From CAYNFH01 sp964396385 (GTDB lineage Bacteria > Armatimonadota > Chthonomonadetes > Chthonomonadales > CAJBBX01), in assembly GCA_964396385.1 (NCBI GenBank), contig CAYNFH010000005.1, forward strand, positions 1-63,590: a stretch of 63,590 nt of DNA. Direction: 5' to 3'. Below the pieces are notes generated by a model. That model saw only the letters and a list, made by a program, of their open reading frames with translations. It was not told the DNA's origin and ran no database searches. This document shows, piece after piece, positions 43,284 through 51,511 of the stretch. Each line of letters opens with the position of its first letter. The stretch's first letter is position 1. The position numbers were made by a program, and so were the translations under genes.

Positions 43284-44278
43284 TAAAGCTGCACCACCCT
43301 CTTCTCCCGCTCCGACTGATAGCCGCCGAGAATGACCTTCAGGACGGTGATTCCCTCCTTCAGGCTCTGCTCCGGGGTCTTGTTCTGCTCGATGCACTCC
43401 ACGAAGTGCTTTATCTCCCCCACGAAGCCGTTCTCCGGCGTGAGCTCCGCCTTCTCTCGTTCGCCCTCCAGCGGCTGGAAGTACAGGTCGTTGCCGCGCC
43501 CGTAGATCTGGCCCTTCTCCCCGATGGCGTGGATCTGCCAGTGGCCGTTGGGAGCCGGATAGCCCCAGGAGGTCTGGAGGGTGCCCACCGCCCGGTTTTC
43601 GAACCGCACCATCGTCTGGGCGGTGTCCTCCGCGTCCAGGTTCGGCTGGCTGTAGTTGTCGGAAAAGCTCACCACCTCCTTGGGCTCGGAGTTGGCGATG
43701 GAGATGAGCATGTAAGTGGGGTGGTAGCCGGTGTCCAGCGCACAGCCACCGCCCGCCTCCGCGGCGGAGCCTCGCCAGCCCCACTGCGCCTTGCCGCCGC
43801 GATCCTTGATCAGGAAACAGTCGACCGTCCGGAGGCTGAAGACGCGCCCCAGCTTTCCTTCCTGGATCCAGCGCCGCGCAGTCCGTGGCGCCGGCTCGAA
43901 CATCTGGTTGTGCGCGCACATCAAGATGACGCCGTTGCTCTTCACCGCCGACTCGATGTCCTTCGCCTCCTCCAGCGAGGTGCAGAGCGGCTTCTCCGTG
44001 AGCACGTGCTTGCCCGCTTCTGCCGCCTGTACAATGGCGTCGCGGTGCAGGCGGTGCGGCAGGGCGACGTCCACCGCGTCCACCACGTCCTCCGCCAGCA
44101 TCTGGCTCCAGTCGGTGTAGACCCGCGGATCGGATCCCACCTCCTGCGCCCTTCGGTTCGCGTTCGCCTCGTTTACGTCGCAGGCGGCTGTCACGGTGGC
44201 GCGCCCCTCCACCGCCTTCCAGCCCGGGAGGTGCGCCCCCATGATCCCGCCGCAACCAACCATTCCAACCCGTATCAC
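43283..44278 (-). CDS. Gfo/Idh/MocA-family oxidoreductase
   Basis: 331 residues. Rossmann domain about 1-120 (RVGMVGCGGIMGAHLPGW; TEKPLCTSLEEAKD with the family Lys in EKP) and the alpha/beta substrate domain (GGGCALDTGYHPTYM). NAD(P)-dependent oxidation or reduction of a sugar or inositol is typical; the substrate is unknown. GTG 44278 has GGAGAAAGA upstream. Fits the carbohydrate-rich setting but has no co-directional partner gene. Confidence 0.9.
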   Translation of the reverse strand: MIRVGMVGCGGIMGAHLPGWKAVEGRATVTAACDVNEANANRRAQEVGSDPRVYTDWSQMLAEDVVDAVDVALPHRLHRDAIVQAAEAGKHVLTEKPLCTSLEEAKDIESAVKSNGVILMCAHNQMFEPAPRTARRWIQEGKLGRVFSLRTVDCFLIKDRGGKAQWGWRGSAAEAGGGCALDTGYHPTYMLISIANSEPKEVVSFSDNYSQPNLDAEDTAQTMVRFENRAVGTLQTSWGYPAPNGHWQIHAIGEKGQIYGRGNDLYFQPLEGEREKAELTPENGFVGEIKHFVECIEQNKTPEQSLKEGITVLKVILGGYQSEREKRVVQL

Positions 44279-44337
44279 GCTCTTTCTCCTTCCGTCGGAA
44301 CAGTGCCCAGTACCAGAACCGTCTCACATGCAGAACG

Positions 44338-44422
44338 GCGGAGTATTGGAGTCATGGAGTATTGGAGTGGTTTCCCGGAATCCGGATTTCTTCACTCCAT
44401 TTCTCCACCACTCCATCACTCC
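44338..44422. repeat. Iterated inverted-repeat element, copy 11
   Basis: 8-mers TGGAGTAT TGGAGTCA TGGAGTAT TGGAGTGG, core CCCGGAATCCGGATTTC (44374-44390), right arm CACTCCA...CTCCACCACTCCATCACTCC. Between the Gfo/Idh and erythromycin-esterase-like genes. Confidence 0.8.
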
Positions 44423-44445
44423 TTCAGCAATCGGGGAGTAACACT

Positions 44446-45792
44446 ATGCAACGATTTCAGGATACCCTTCGGCGCGGCGCGGCGGACGTAGATAAGCTGG
44501 TAGACGAATGCCGCGATGCTGCCCTTCCGTTGACCAGCGACACAGACCTCGACCCTCTGATGGACCGCATCGGCGACTCGCACTACGTGCTGCTCGGCGA
44601 GGCGTCCCACGGCACCTCCGACTACTACACCTGGCGGCTCCGGCTCAGCAAGCGGCTCATCCAGGAGAAGGGATTCTCCTTCATCGCGGTTGAGGGCGAC
44701 TGGCCGGACTGCTACCGCGTCAACCGCTACGTCAAAGGGATGCCGGATTCCGGCGCCAGCGCCTACGACGTGCTCCACGCCTTTGAGCGGTGGCCCACCT
44801 GGATGTGGGCGAACTGGGAGATAGTGGAGCTGGCCGAGTGGCTCCGTCAGCGCAACGACGGCCTGCCCGAGGAGCGGAAGGCCGGCTTCTACGGGCTAGA
44901 CGTCTACAGCCTCTGGGACTCCCTGCACGCGGTGCTGGAGTATCTGAAGGGCGTAGACGGCACCGCCTTGGAGACCGCGAAGAAGGCGTTCGCGTGCTTT
45001 GAGCCCTACTCCCAGGACGTGGTGGACTACGCGCGCGCCACGGTCGGCTTCATGCCCACGAGCTGCGAGCAGCAGGCGGTGGCCATGCTCAGCGCGCTGC
45101 GCCGCGAGATGCCGGATGCCGCGCACGACGGCCGCGAGGCGTACTTTGTAGCCGAGCAGAACGCGCTGGTGGTGAAGAACGCGGAGACCTATTACCGCGC
45201 CATGATCCGCGGCGGCGCGGCCTCCTGGAACGTCCGGGACCACCACATGGTGGAGACGCTGGAGCGGCTCATGCGCTTCCACGGCCAGGAAGCCCGCTGC
45301 ATTGTGTGGGAGCACAACACCCACATCGGGGACGCGCGGTACACGGACATGGCGCGCGCCGGCATGGAGAACGTGGGACAGCTCGTGCGAGAGCGGCGTG
45401 AACGGGACGGCGTGGTGCTGGTCGGATTTTCCTCCCACCGGGGTAGCGTAATCGCCGGTTACGAGTGGGGCGCGCCGATGCGCCGCATGGAGGTGCCTAT
45501 CGCCCGCGACGGAACATGGGAGGACATCCTGCACCGGGCAGGCGGGGAGAACAAGCTCCTGATCTTCGATGAGCGGAACGTCACCCCGGACTGGATGGAG
45601 ACGCGGGGGCACCGCGCCATCGGGGTAGTGTACGACCCGGACTACGAGCGGTTCGGCAACTATGTGCCGACGGTGCTGCCCCGCCGATACGACGCGCTGC
45701 TCTATATCGACCAGAGCGAGGCGCTCCATCCGCTCCACATGCAGGCGCGCCAGGACGCCGAGCCGCCGGAGACCTACCCGTGGGCAGCGTAG
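44446..45792 (+). CDS. Erythromycin-esterase-like hydrolase (EreA/EreB superfamily)
   Basis: 448 residues. Superfamily catalytic motifs are present: LLGEASHGTSDYY (Glu and His), FIAVEGDWPDCYRVN (Glu), and CIVWEHNTHIGDARYTDM (His). EreA/EreB open the macrolactone of erythromycin, but most chromosomal relatives have unknown substrates, so macrolide resistance should not be assumed. ATG 44446 follows GGGGAG; the frame upstream is the repeat element. Single gene, convergent with the GNAT gene. Confidence 0.85.
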   Translation: MQRFQDTLRRGAADVDKLVDECRDAALPLTSDTDLDPLMDRIGDSHYVLLGEASHGTSDYYTWRLRLSKRLIQEKGFSFIAVEGDWPDCYRVNRYVKGMPDSGASAYDVLHAFERWPTWMWANWEIVELAEWLRQRNDGLPEERKAGFYGLDVYSLWDSLHAVLEYLKGVDGTALETAKKAFACFEPYSQDVVDYARATVGFMPTSCEQQAVAMLSALRREMPDAAHDGREAYFVAEQNALVVKNAETYYRAMIRGGAASWNVRDHHMVETLERLMRFHGQEARCIVWEHNTHIGDARYTDMARAGMENVGQLVRERRERDGVVLVGFSSHRGSVIAGYEWGAPMRRMEVPIARDGTWEDILHRAGGENKLLIFDERNVTPDWMETRGHRAIGVVYDPDYERFGNYVPTVLPRRYDALLYIDQSEALHPLHMQARQDAEPPETYPWAA

Positions 45793-45833
45793 CGGAAGGG
45801 TGTTGGCTGAATGAGAACCGATACCCACAACTA

Positions 45834-45922
45834 GTCATTCCGAGCGAAGCGAGGAATCTGCTTTTTCCTGCAGAGTACATACCGGAGCCATAAAGCAGAT
45901 CCCTCACTCCGTTCGGGATGAC
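45834..45922. repeat. GTCATTCC-type inverted repeat, copy 12
   Basis: 31-base arms: GTCATTCCGAGCGAAGCGAG... (45834-45864) and its near reverse complement (45892-45922), with five differences, all transitions. The middle holds ACCGGAG. This arm sequence recurs, from memory, in many unrelated bacterial genomes. The right arm encodes the last residues (SSRTE) and stop of the GNAT gene. Confidence 0.8.
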
Positions 45923-46701
45923 AACGGGGCTTGCGCTCGCGTATTGTCGCGCGGGTCTCCGCGGTACTTTCTGTGCGGCGTGTACCAGAGGAGCTCGCCT
46001 ATCTGGTAGTAGCCAACGGAAGAATAGAGCTTGGCGCCGGTGTGGCTGGCCGTTAGCACGTTCGCCAACATGCCCGCTTCGCGGTCATCCCGCAACATGC
46101 GCGCGAGGAGCGAGCGCCCGATTCCCCGGCGGCGGTACTCCGGCTTCACGTACATGCTGGAGCACCAGGCGCCGCCGCACACGGGGATGCTCTGCACCCA
46201 GCCCACCGGCACCTCCCCGTCCACCGCCATGTACTGCCGCAGCAGTGGCGGCTCCGCGTTCAGGCGCTCTGGAGAGATGGGCCCGCTTCGCTGCGCCTTC
46301 GCTAAACGGTCGGCCTGCTTCGGCGTGGTAACCCGCTCTACCGGCAGCGACTCCGGGACCCGCGGAACAGCCGTCAGGGAATGGACCATCATCGGCTCCG
46401 TGGTCCCCAGGCGGTAGCCCAGGTCCTTGAACCCGGCTCGGATTGAGCTATCCGGCTCGCCTGCGGCACGGATGAAGGAGATGGAGTACCGGCCGCGGGC
46501 GTGCCGGCGGACGATGGCGTCCACGTCGGCCGGAGGGATGCCGTGGGCCACATACTCCTCGCCGCGGTAGTCCCCGCTTTTGCGCGGCGCGTCGCGTAAC
46601 GCCCACAGCTCTTCCACACGCTCCACCTGGTACGGGTGCGTGCGGCTCCGTTGAAACGCAAAGCCCCGAACAAAAACCTCGATGGCATCCTCAAGGTTCA
46701 T
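45904..46701 (-). CDS. GNAT-family N-acetyltransferase
   Basis: 265 residues; the acetyl-CoA site is SSMYVKPEYRRRGIGRSLLARML (about 195-217, Q/RxxGxG/A as RRRGIG), followed by VLTASHTGAKLYSSVGYYQIGE. The substrate is unknown. ATG 46701 overlaps the GH42 stop by four bases (ATGA), so it is translated with that gene. The carboxyl end comes from an intergenic repeat, suggesting the original stop was replaced when the element arrived. Confidence 0.85.
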   Translation of the reverse strand: MNLEDAIEVFVRGFAFQRSRTHPYQVERVEELWALRDAPRKSGDYRGEEYVAHGIPPADVDAIVRRHARGRYSISFIRAAGEPDSSIRAGFKDLGYRLGTTEPMMVHSLTAVPRVPESLPVERVTTPKQADRLAKAQRSGPISPERLNAEPPLLRQYMAVDGEVPVGWVQSIPVCGGAWCSSMYVKPEYRRRGIGRSLLARMLRDDREAGMLANVLTASHTGAKLYSSVGYYQIGELLWYTPHRKYRGDPRDNTRAQAPLSSRTE

Positions 46702-48836
46702 TCCGCTGCGCCGCCCTCCGTCAGCACCGTGCCTCCGTACGGATGCAGGGTTACGCTGCCGGCCACCGGCGCGCAGGTCAGCGCGTCGGAGAAGGCGACC
46801 GTGCCCAGGTCTACCGTCGCCTCCTCCGGCGTAAAGTTCAGCAGGAATAGCCAGGAGCGGCCGTCTTCGGCCACCCGCCGCTGTGCGGAGACGCCCTCTG
46901 GCAGCACGGCGGGCGCGGCGCGCCTCAGCGCCAGCTCCCGCGCCAGGGCGCCCAGGAAGTCATCACAGAAGCGCGCGTCATTGCGGGACGCGACGTAGTA
47001 GGCGCGGCCCATTGCGGTCTCCTTCACCGTAAGCGCCGGCTGCCCTGCGTAGTAGTCCTGCCCGTACGTGGCAAGGACCCGCGCGCCGGTGCTGACGGGT
47101 GACGGTTGACGGTTGACGGACCCTGATCCGTCCGTCCTCCGTCCTCCGTCCTCCATCGTATCCGCATGAACCACATCGCAATACTGCCTGGCCACATATA
47201 CTCCGCGCAGGCCCAGCACCTCGCCCTCGGGAGTGGGCAGCACCGTCTGCCGCTGGTGGTCATGGAGCACGTCCGTCTCCTCCGCCCAGACTCCCAGAAC
47301 GGGCCGCAGGGGACCGGGAAAGCCTCCCAAGAAGCAGAGGTCGTGCTCGTCCACGATTCCGGTCAGATAGGTGGCGACGAAGATGCCACCGCGCTCCACG
47401 AAGGCGCCGATGCGCTCGGCGGCGCCCGGGCGCAGCATGTAGAGCATGGGCGCGACCAGCAGCCGGTACCCGGAGAGCTCCACCGTGGAATCGATCACGT
47501 CCACAGGAATGCCGCGCCGCCAGAAGGGGCGGTAGTGCGCCTCGCACGTGGCGCGATACGCCTTGTCGTTGTTGCGCGGCCCCTTAGCCTGCTGGATGCC
47601 CCACGCGTTCTCCCAGTCGTAGATGAGCGCGACCTCCGCCTCCACGCGCGATCCAACCGCCGACTCCAGGCGCTCCAAGTCCGCGCCCAGCTCGGCCACC
47701 TCTCGGAAGATGCGGTTGTGCTCATGCCCCACGTGGTCCACAATCGCCCCGTGGAACTTCTCGCTCCCGCCCCGCCCCTTCCGCCACTGGAAATAGAGCA
47801 CGCCGTCGGAGCCGTGCGCCACTGCCTGCAGGCCGTTGATGCGGTTCAGGCCCGGCCGCCGGGGCCGGCTCACGCCGTGCCAGTTTGTGACGCTGGGGGT
47901 GGTCTCCATCAGCAGCCACGGCTTCCCGCCTTTTAGCGCCCGGTTGATGTCGTGCACAAAGGCCACGCCGCACGCCACGTCCACGTCGCTCTGCTCGCCG
48001 TGCCACCCGGGATAGCTGTCCCAGCACACTACGTCCAGCGGCTTCGCCAGGCGCCAGTAGTCATACGCGTCGTAGGTGCCCATGAGGTTGGTGGTCACCG
48101 GCACATGGGGTGAGTGGCGGCGGAGCGGCGCGATCTCGTTCTCCAGGAAGGTTATGCACTGGTCGGTCATGAACCGCTTCCAGTCCAGCTCCATGCCGTG
48201 CACGTTCTGGTCAACGGCGGTGATCTGATCCCATGCGGTGATAGTGTGGCTCCAGAAGGCGGACCACCAGGCACGGTTCAACGCGTCCAGGTCGCCGGAA
48301 TACCGCTGGCGCAGCCAATCGCGAAAGGCCGCCATGCAGAGGTCGCAGTAGCAGTAGCCGCCGTACTCGTTGGAGACGTGCCAGAGCTGGAGCGCGGGGT
48401 GCTTGCCGTACCGCTCGGCGAGGCGCTCGTTGACGGCGCGGACCTTCTCACGATAGACGGGCGAGGTGAGGCAGTGGTTGTGCCGGCCGCCGTGCGGATC
48501 CCGCAGGCCGTTGGGCTGCACGCGCCGCACCTCCGGGTACTTGAGAGACATCCAGGCCGGTTTAGAGCCGGAGGGCGTAGCCAGGTTTACCCGCACTCCG
48601 TTTGTATGCAGCCGCTCCATGGTCTGGTCCAGCCAGTCGAAGGTGTACCGGCCCTCCTCGGGCTCCAGGGCTGCCCAGGCGAAGATGCCGAGGCTCACGC
48701 TGTTGACGTGAGCGAGCCGCATGAGCCGGAGGTCCTCCTCCAGCACGTCCGGCCTATCGAGCCACTGGTCCGGGTTATAGTCCGCCCCGTAGAGCAAGTG
48801 CAGGAAGAGGGGCTTGTCGCTATTGCCTGTAGCCAA
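46698..48836 (-). CDS. GH42 beta-galactosidase
   Basis: 712 residues, full length. Acid/base Glu157 in LWHVSNEYGG, nucleophile Glu311 in KPWLLMETTPS, and the GH42 zinc cluster Cys122, Cys162, Cys164, Cys167. The amino end lacks a signal peptide (LLYGADYNPDQWLDRPDVLEED), so it is cytoplasmic and would hydrolyse imported beta-galactosides. TTG 48836 has GGAGG upstream. Odd: residues about 561-582 (MEDGGRRTDGSGSVNRQPSP), between VVHADT and the conserved ARVLATYGQDYYAG, are encoded by a repeat element lying in frame within the trimerisation-domain region. Operon with protease and small protein upstream and GNAT downstream. Confidence 0.93.
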   Translation of the reverse strand: MATGNSDKPLFLHLLYGADYNPDQWLDRPDVLEEDLRLMRLAHVNSVSLGIFAWAALEPEEGRYTFDWLDQTMERLHTNGVRVNLATPSGSKPAWMSLKYPEVRRVQPNGLRDPHGGRHNHCLTSPVYREKVRAVNERLAERYGKHPALQLWHVSNEYGGYCYCDLCMAAFRDWLRQRYSGDLDALNRAWWSAFWSHTITAWDQITAVDQNVHGMELDWKRFMTDQCITFLENEIAPLRRHSPHVPVTTNLMGTYDAYDYWRLAKPLDVVCWDSYPGWHGEQSDVDVACGVAFVHDINRALKGGKPWLLMETTPSVTNWHGVSRPRRPGLNRINGLQAVAHGSDGVLYFQWRKGRGGSEKFHGAIVDHVGHEHNRIFREVAELGADLERLESAVGSRVEAEVALIYDWENAWGIQQAKGPRNNDKAYRATCEAHYRPFWRRGIPVDVIDSTVELSGYRLLVAPMLYMLRPGAAERIGAFVERGGIFVATYLTGIVDEHDLCFLGGFPGPLRPVLGVWAEETDVLHDHQRQTVLPTPEGEVLGLRGVYVARQYCDVVHADTMEDGGRRTDGSGSVNRQPSPVSTGARVLATYGQDYYAGQPALTVKETAMGRAYYVASRNDARFCDDFLGALARELALRRAAPAVLPEGVSAQRRVAEDGRSWLFLLNFTPEEATVDLGTVAFSDALTCAPVAGSVTLHPYGGTVLTEGGAAE
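47091..47154. repeat. Iterated inverted-repeat element inserted in frame in the GH42 gene, copy 13
   Basis: TGACGGG TGACGGT TGACGGT TGACGGA, centre CCCTGATCCG, then TCCGTCC TCCGTCC TCCGTCC TCC. Both arms are 7-mer iterations and the frame stays open through all of it. Confidence 0.8.
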
Positions 48837-48848
48837 TTACGTCCTCCA

Positions 48849-49268
48849 TCAGAATTCGAGCGTGGAGACACCGCCCGGCCCATCGTAGTGGAGTCTACCG
48901 GCGTTTAGGATATCGCGCCCAATGAGGTAATCAAAGCCGCCGAAATCGTGCACCGCAGCAGGGACAACGAGGAACTCAACCACTAGATTGGGAAGCTCAA
49001 CACTTATCTGGTAGAGGTAAGCTGTGGAGCCAATGGTCGTTATCGTGGTAACAGGTCGGGCACCAACCGGGCTCAAGCTGAGCCGCCCCGGTAGCGAGGC
49101 AGACAGAACCGAGTTGGAAGCGCCCGTGTCGACCAATCCCGCCACGGCGATGGGAGGCGGAACGCTCGTGCCACTGTGCTGAAGCTGCTGAGCAAGGAGC
49201 GCGGAGGGGCCAATGCGAACCTCAATGAGCGCTCCGCGCTGCGTGATTGGCCGGGAAACCGCGGCCAT
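48849..49268 (-). CDS. Retropepsin-like aspartic protease (clan AA)
   Basis: 139 residues. The single active-site motif is VAGLVDTGASNSVLS (Asp47), with the second conserved region FDYLIGRDILNAGRL near the end. Such one-motif proteins act as homodimers. No signal peptide. Probably processes a specific protein; the target is unknown. Placed 3 bases after a small gene and 12 bases before the GH42 gene on the same strand. Confidence 0.85.
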   Translation of the reverse strand: MAAVSRPITQRGALIEVRIGPSALLAQQLQHSGTSVPPPIAVAGLVDTGASNSVLSASLPGRLSLSPVGARPVTTITTIGSTAYLYQISVELPNLVVEFLVVPAAVHDFGGFDYLIGRDILNAGRLHYDGPGGVSTLEF

Positions 49269-49271
49269 GCG

Positions 49272-49532
49272 CTATGAGCCCAAAGGAGACGGAATGCTGA
49301 TCGGCTCACCATCCGGCCGGAACTCGTGGACAAGGAAAGGCGCGTTTAGATACCGGCGTGTACCTTCCTCAACGGCTGCGCGCTCGCTGGTATACGTGCC
49401 AATTATGTTGGTCCCCTTGATAAGCACGTACTGACGGGGAGCCGTCCTCAAGAGCTCGTCCAGCGAACGAGCGAGCGTTCTAAGCTCCTGGCTCAAGACT
49501 TCCTCGGTCGTCGCGGCCGACTTTGCACTCAT
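49272..49532 (-). CDS. Small protein paired with the retropepsin gene
   Basis: 86 residues from ATG 49532 with GGAGGCGAGAGGG upstream. The core QYVLIKGTNIIGTYTSERAAVEEGTRRYLNAPFLVHEF resembles small bacterial proteins of the pattern VLI-G-vvG-Y-s-eeAl--G---f---PFLV, which from memory often precede retropepsin-like genes. The function is unknown; it could be the protease's partner or substrate. The longer open frame upstream has no matching features. Confidence 0.75.
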   Translation of the reverse strand: MSAKSAATTEEVLSQELRTLARSLDELLRTAPRQYVLIKGTNIIGTYTSERAAVEEGTRRYLNAPFLVHEFRPDGEPISIPSPLGS

Positions 49533-49867
49533 CCCTCTCGCCTCCAGTGATTCACTTCTTGAGCAATTCTGTATCCGGCGTGTCATCTCCTGGATTCCGC
49601 ACGTGCCGTTCAGTCGCCCCAGCGGCACTTGGCTCCAACCAAGCCCCCTTTGTCGGAGGACGAGAGCAGGATTCCGCGCGAGGTTGCCTCCACCGTGTCT
49701 CGGGACAAGGGGGTGGGCGGCCAGGGTCTTCTCCGCGCTGTGGGGCTCGACCGCGTAGTGCGGCCGGATGCCCGACCGCATCATCCAGTTGCAGTCGGTG
49801 AATTTCATATCAACTCTCAGTATGGACCAACTGAGGCGCTGGACCGGCAGTCTATTCAGCCGCGGGG
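49533..49867. other. Intergenic stretch, no gene seen
   Basis: 335 bases between the small protein's start and the end of the ASPIC/UnbV gene, both minus strand. Should hold the promoter of the protease-GH42-GNAT operon. Open frames here show no family motif, and no repeat element or clear -35/-10 pair was found. Confidence 0.4.
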
Positions 49868-51511
49868 TCACTCCTCACGTATCGTCACCATGGCGCCGGC
49901 GCGAACACTCTCGGCACGTGAGTTCCGCCCGCTTGGCCAGTGGACGGTAACGGTGGCGGAGGTGGCGCTACCAATGCCGACGTGCACACGGGGATCCGAT
50001 GAGGCAAAGAAGGACCCGTCGGCGTGGCAAATGTGTACCTGCTTGCGCCCGCCCGCTTCCACAGTCACGATGGCGCCGTACCCGTCGCGGTTGCTCTTCT
50101 TGCCTGTGAGCCGCACAGAGATGGAATTGCCGGTTGTTGACGTTTCGTTGTGGAGGAGCAGGGGAGGCCCTTCTGCGTCCGCGACAAGCGCATCAACCCG
50201 GCCGTCGTTGTCGAAGTCTCCGGTAGCGAGGCCGCGACCAACTATTGGGCGCAGCAGGTCCGGGCCTGCGCTTGCACTCAGGTCCGTGAACCGCTTCCCG
50301 CCTTCGTTCCGGAAAAGCAGGGTCGGCTCCCGATAGGCGCGGGACGGCTCGTATGCCACGATGTTATCCGCTATGTAACCGTTCGCGAACATGATGTCCA
50401 GGTAGCCGTCATTATCGAAGTCCAGGAGTTTCGCGCCGAACGACAGGTACCTCATGGCCGGCCCCGCTACTCCGTACGCCGGACTCTCATCCAGGAACGT
50501 GTGCTCACCCTGGTTGATAAGCACGAGCTTGTTCTCCAGGCTGAACGTGCCCACGACCATATCCGGGCGGCCGTCGCCATTTATGTCTCCGTAGTCGACG
50601 CCCATCCCACCGTAGGGCTTACCGTTCTCTGTATATGCGGCGCCTGCCTCTTCGCCAATCTCCTTGAACCGGCCGCCGCGGTTCAGGAAGAAGTCGCTCT
50701 TTACCTCGTCATCTGCCAGGTACAGACTCGGGTGCCCGACCCCGTCCGGGTCGAAGAAGACTGCACCGAGCACTTTGCCGGTCGCCGCGTTCAGTCCAAC
50801 CAGGCGGGTGACGTCCCTGAAATGTCCTCCGCCGTCGTTGTGGTAGAGGACCGGGTGTTCGGCATCATATACCGTGGGTGAGCACGCCGTCTCGAAGTCT
50901 TTGACGTGGCAGAGCTGGACAGAATCAGGGCCGAAACGGCAGTAATTGCCGATGAGAAGGTCCAGTTTGCCGTCGTTATCGTAGTCGCCGAAGGCGCAAG
51001 CGCTGCCCCAGGGCTGGGGAGGGATTCCAGCTTCGCGGCTCACGTCGCGAAACGACTTCCCGCGTTCATTGTGGAGTAGAGCACCCCCGCGGTATGCAGA
51101 CAGGTAGATATCTTCATACCCGTCGTTGTCATAGTCTCCCACGGCCACGCCCATCCACCAATTGGTCGGCAGGGAAGCGATTCCCGTCTGGGCAGTCACA
51201 TTCGTGAACTTCCCACGTCCGTCCCCGCGGTAGAGCGCAACGCGTTGAGACATGAGAAGTACGTCCAGGTTGCCATCACTGTCGTAGTCGAGGAAGGCAC
51301 AGCCACCCCCCGGACCCTGCAAAATGTTGATAGGCCGCTTCCCAGGAATGGAGAAGCGGAAAGATATCCCGCACGATGGCACAACGTCCGTGAAACGAGC
51401 CCTGGGTTGGCCTCCCGGCCCGTTTTGCGCGCCTGAGGCCGGCCGGCTGTGGCCGCATCCGGCCAGCGCTCCGGCAGTTAGGAGCACCAGGAGAGTGTTA
51501 TGGGCTGACAC
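49868..51511 (-). CDS. FG-GAP/VCBS lipoprotein with ASPIC/UnbV domain (cassette 2)
   Basis: 547 residues. Lipoprotein signal (VLLTAGALAGC), repeated FG-GAP loops (LDYDSDGNLDVLLMS, GDYDNDGYEDIYLSA, GDYDNDGKLDLLIGN, GDINGDGRPDMVVG, LDFDNDGYLDIMFANG) and carboxyl ASPIC/UnbV domain (YGAIVTVEAGGRKQVHI ... VHVGIGSATSATVTVHWPSG). Likely a surface, calcium-binding propeller. GTG 51511 overlaps the TPR stop by 14 bases. Same domain order and partner as the cassette 1 gene, but clearly diverged from it. Confidence 0.9.
   Translation of the reverse strand: MSAHNTLLVLLTAGALAGCGHSRPASGAQNGPGGQPRARFTDVVPSCGISFRFSIPGKRPINILQGPGGGCAFLDYDSDGNLDVLLMSQRVALYRGDGRGKFTNVTAQTGIASLPTNWWMGVAVGDYDNDGYEDIYLSAYRGGALLHNERGKSFRDVSREAGIPPQPWGSACAFGDYDNDGKLDLLIGNYCRFGPDSVQLCHVKDFETACSPTVYDAEHPVLYHNDGGGHFRDVTRLVGLNAATGKVLGAVFFDPDGVGHPSLYLADDEVKSDFFLNRGGRFKEIGEEAGAAYTENGKPYGGMGVDYGDINGDGRPDMVVGTFSLENKLVLINQGEHTFLDESPAYGVAGPAMRYLSFGAKLLDFDNDGYLDIMFANGYIADNIVAYEPSRAYREPTLLFRNEGGKRFTDLSASAGPDLLRPIVGRGLATGDFDNDGRVDALVADAEGPPLLLHNETSTTGNSISVRLTGKKSNRDGYGAIVTVEAGGRKQVHICHADGSFFASSDPRVHVGIGSATSATVTVHWPSGRNSRAESVRAGAMVTIREE

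Noticed and set aside
44446..45792. Labelling the erythromycin-esterase-like gene as macrolide resistance
   Set aside because: Only superfamily motifs are visible; most chromosomal relatives have unknown substrates.
49533..49871. Amino-terminal extension of the small retropepsin partner to 199 residues
   Set aside because: The extension has no motif and ATG 49532 has a strong ribosome site directly upstream.
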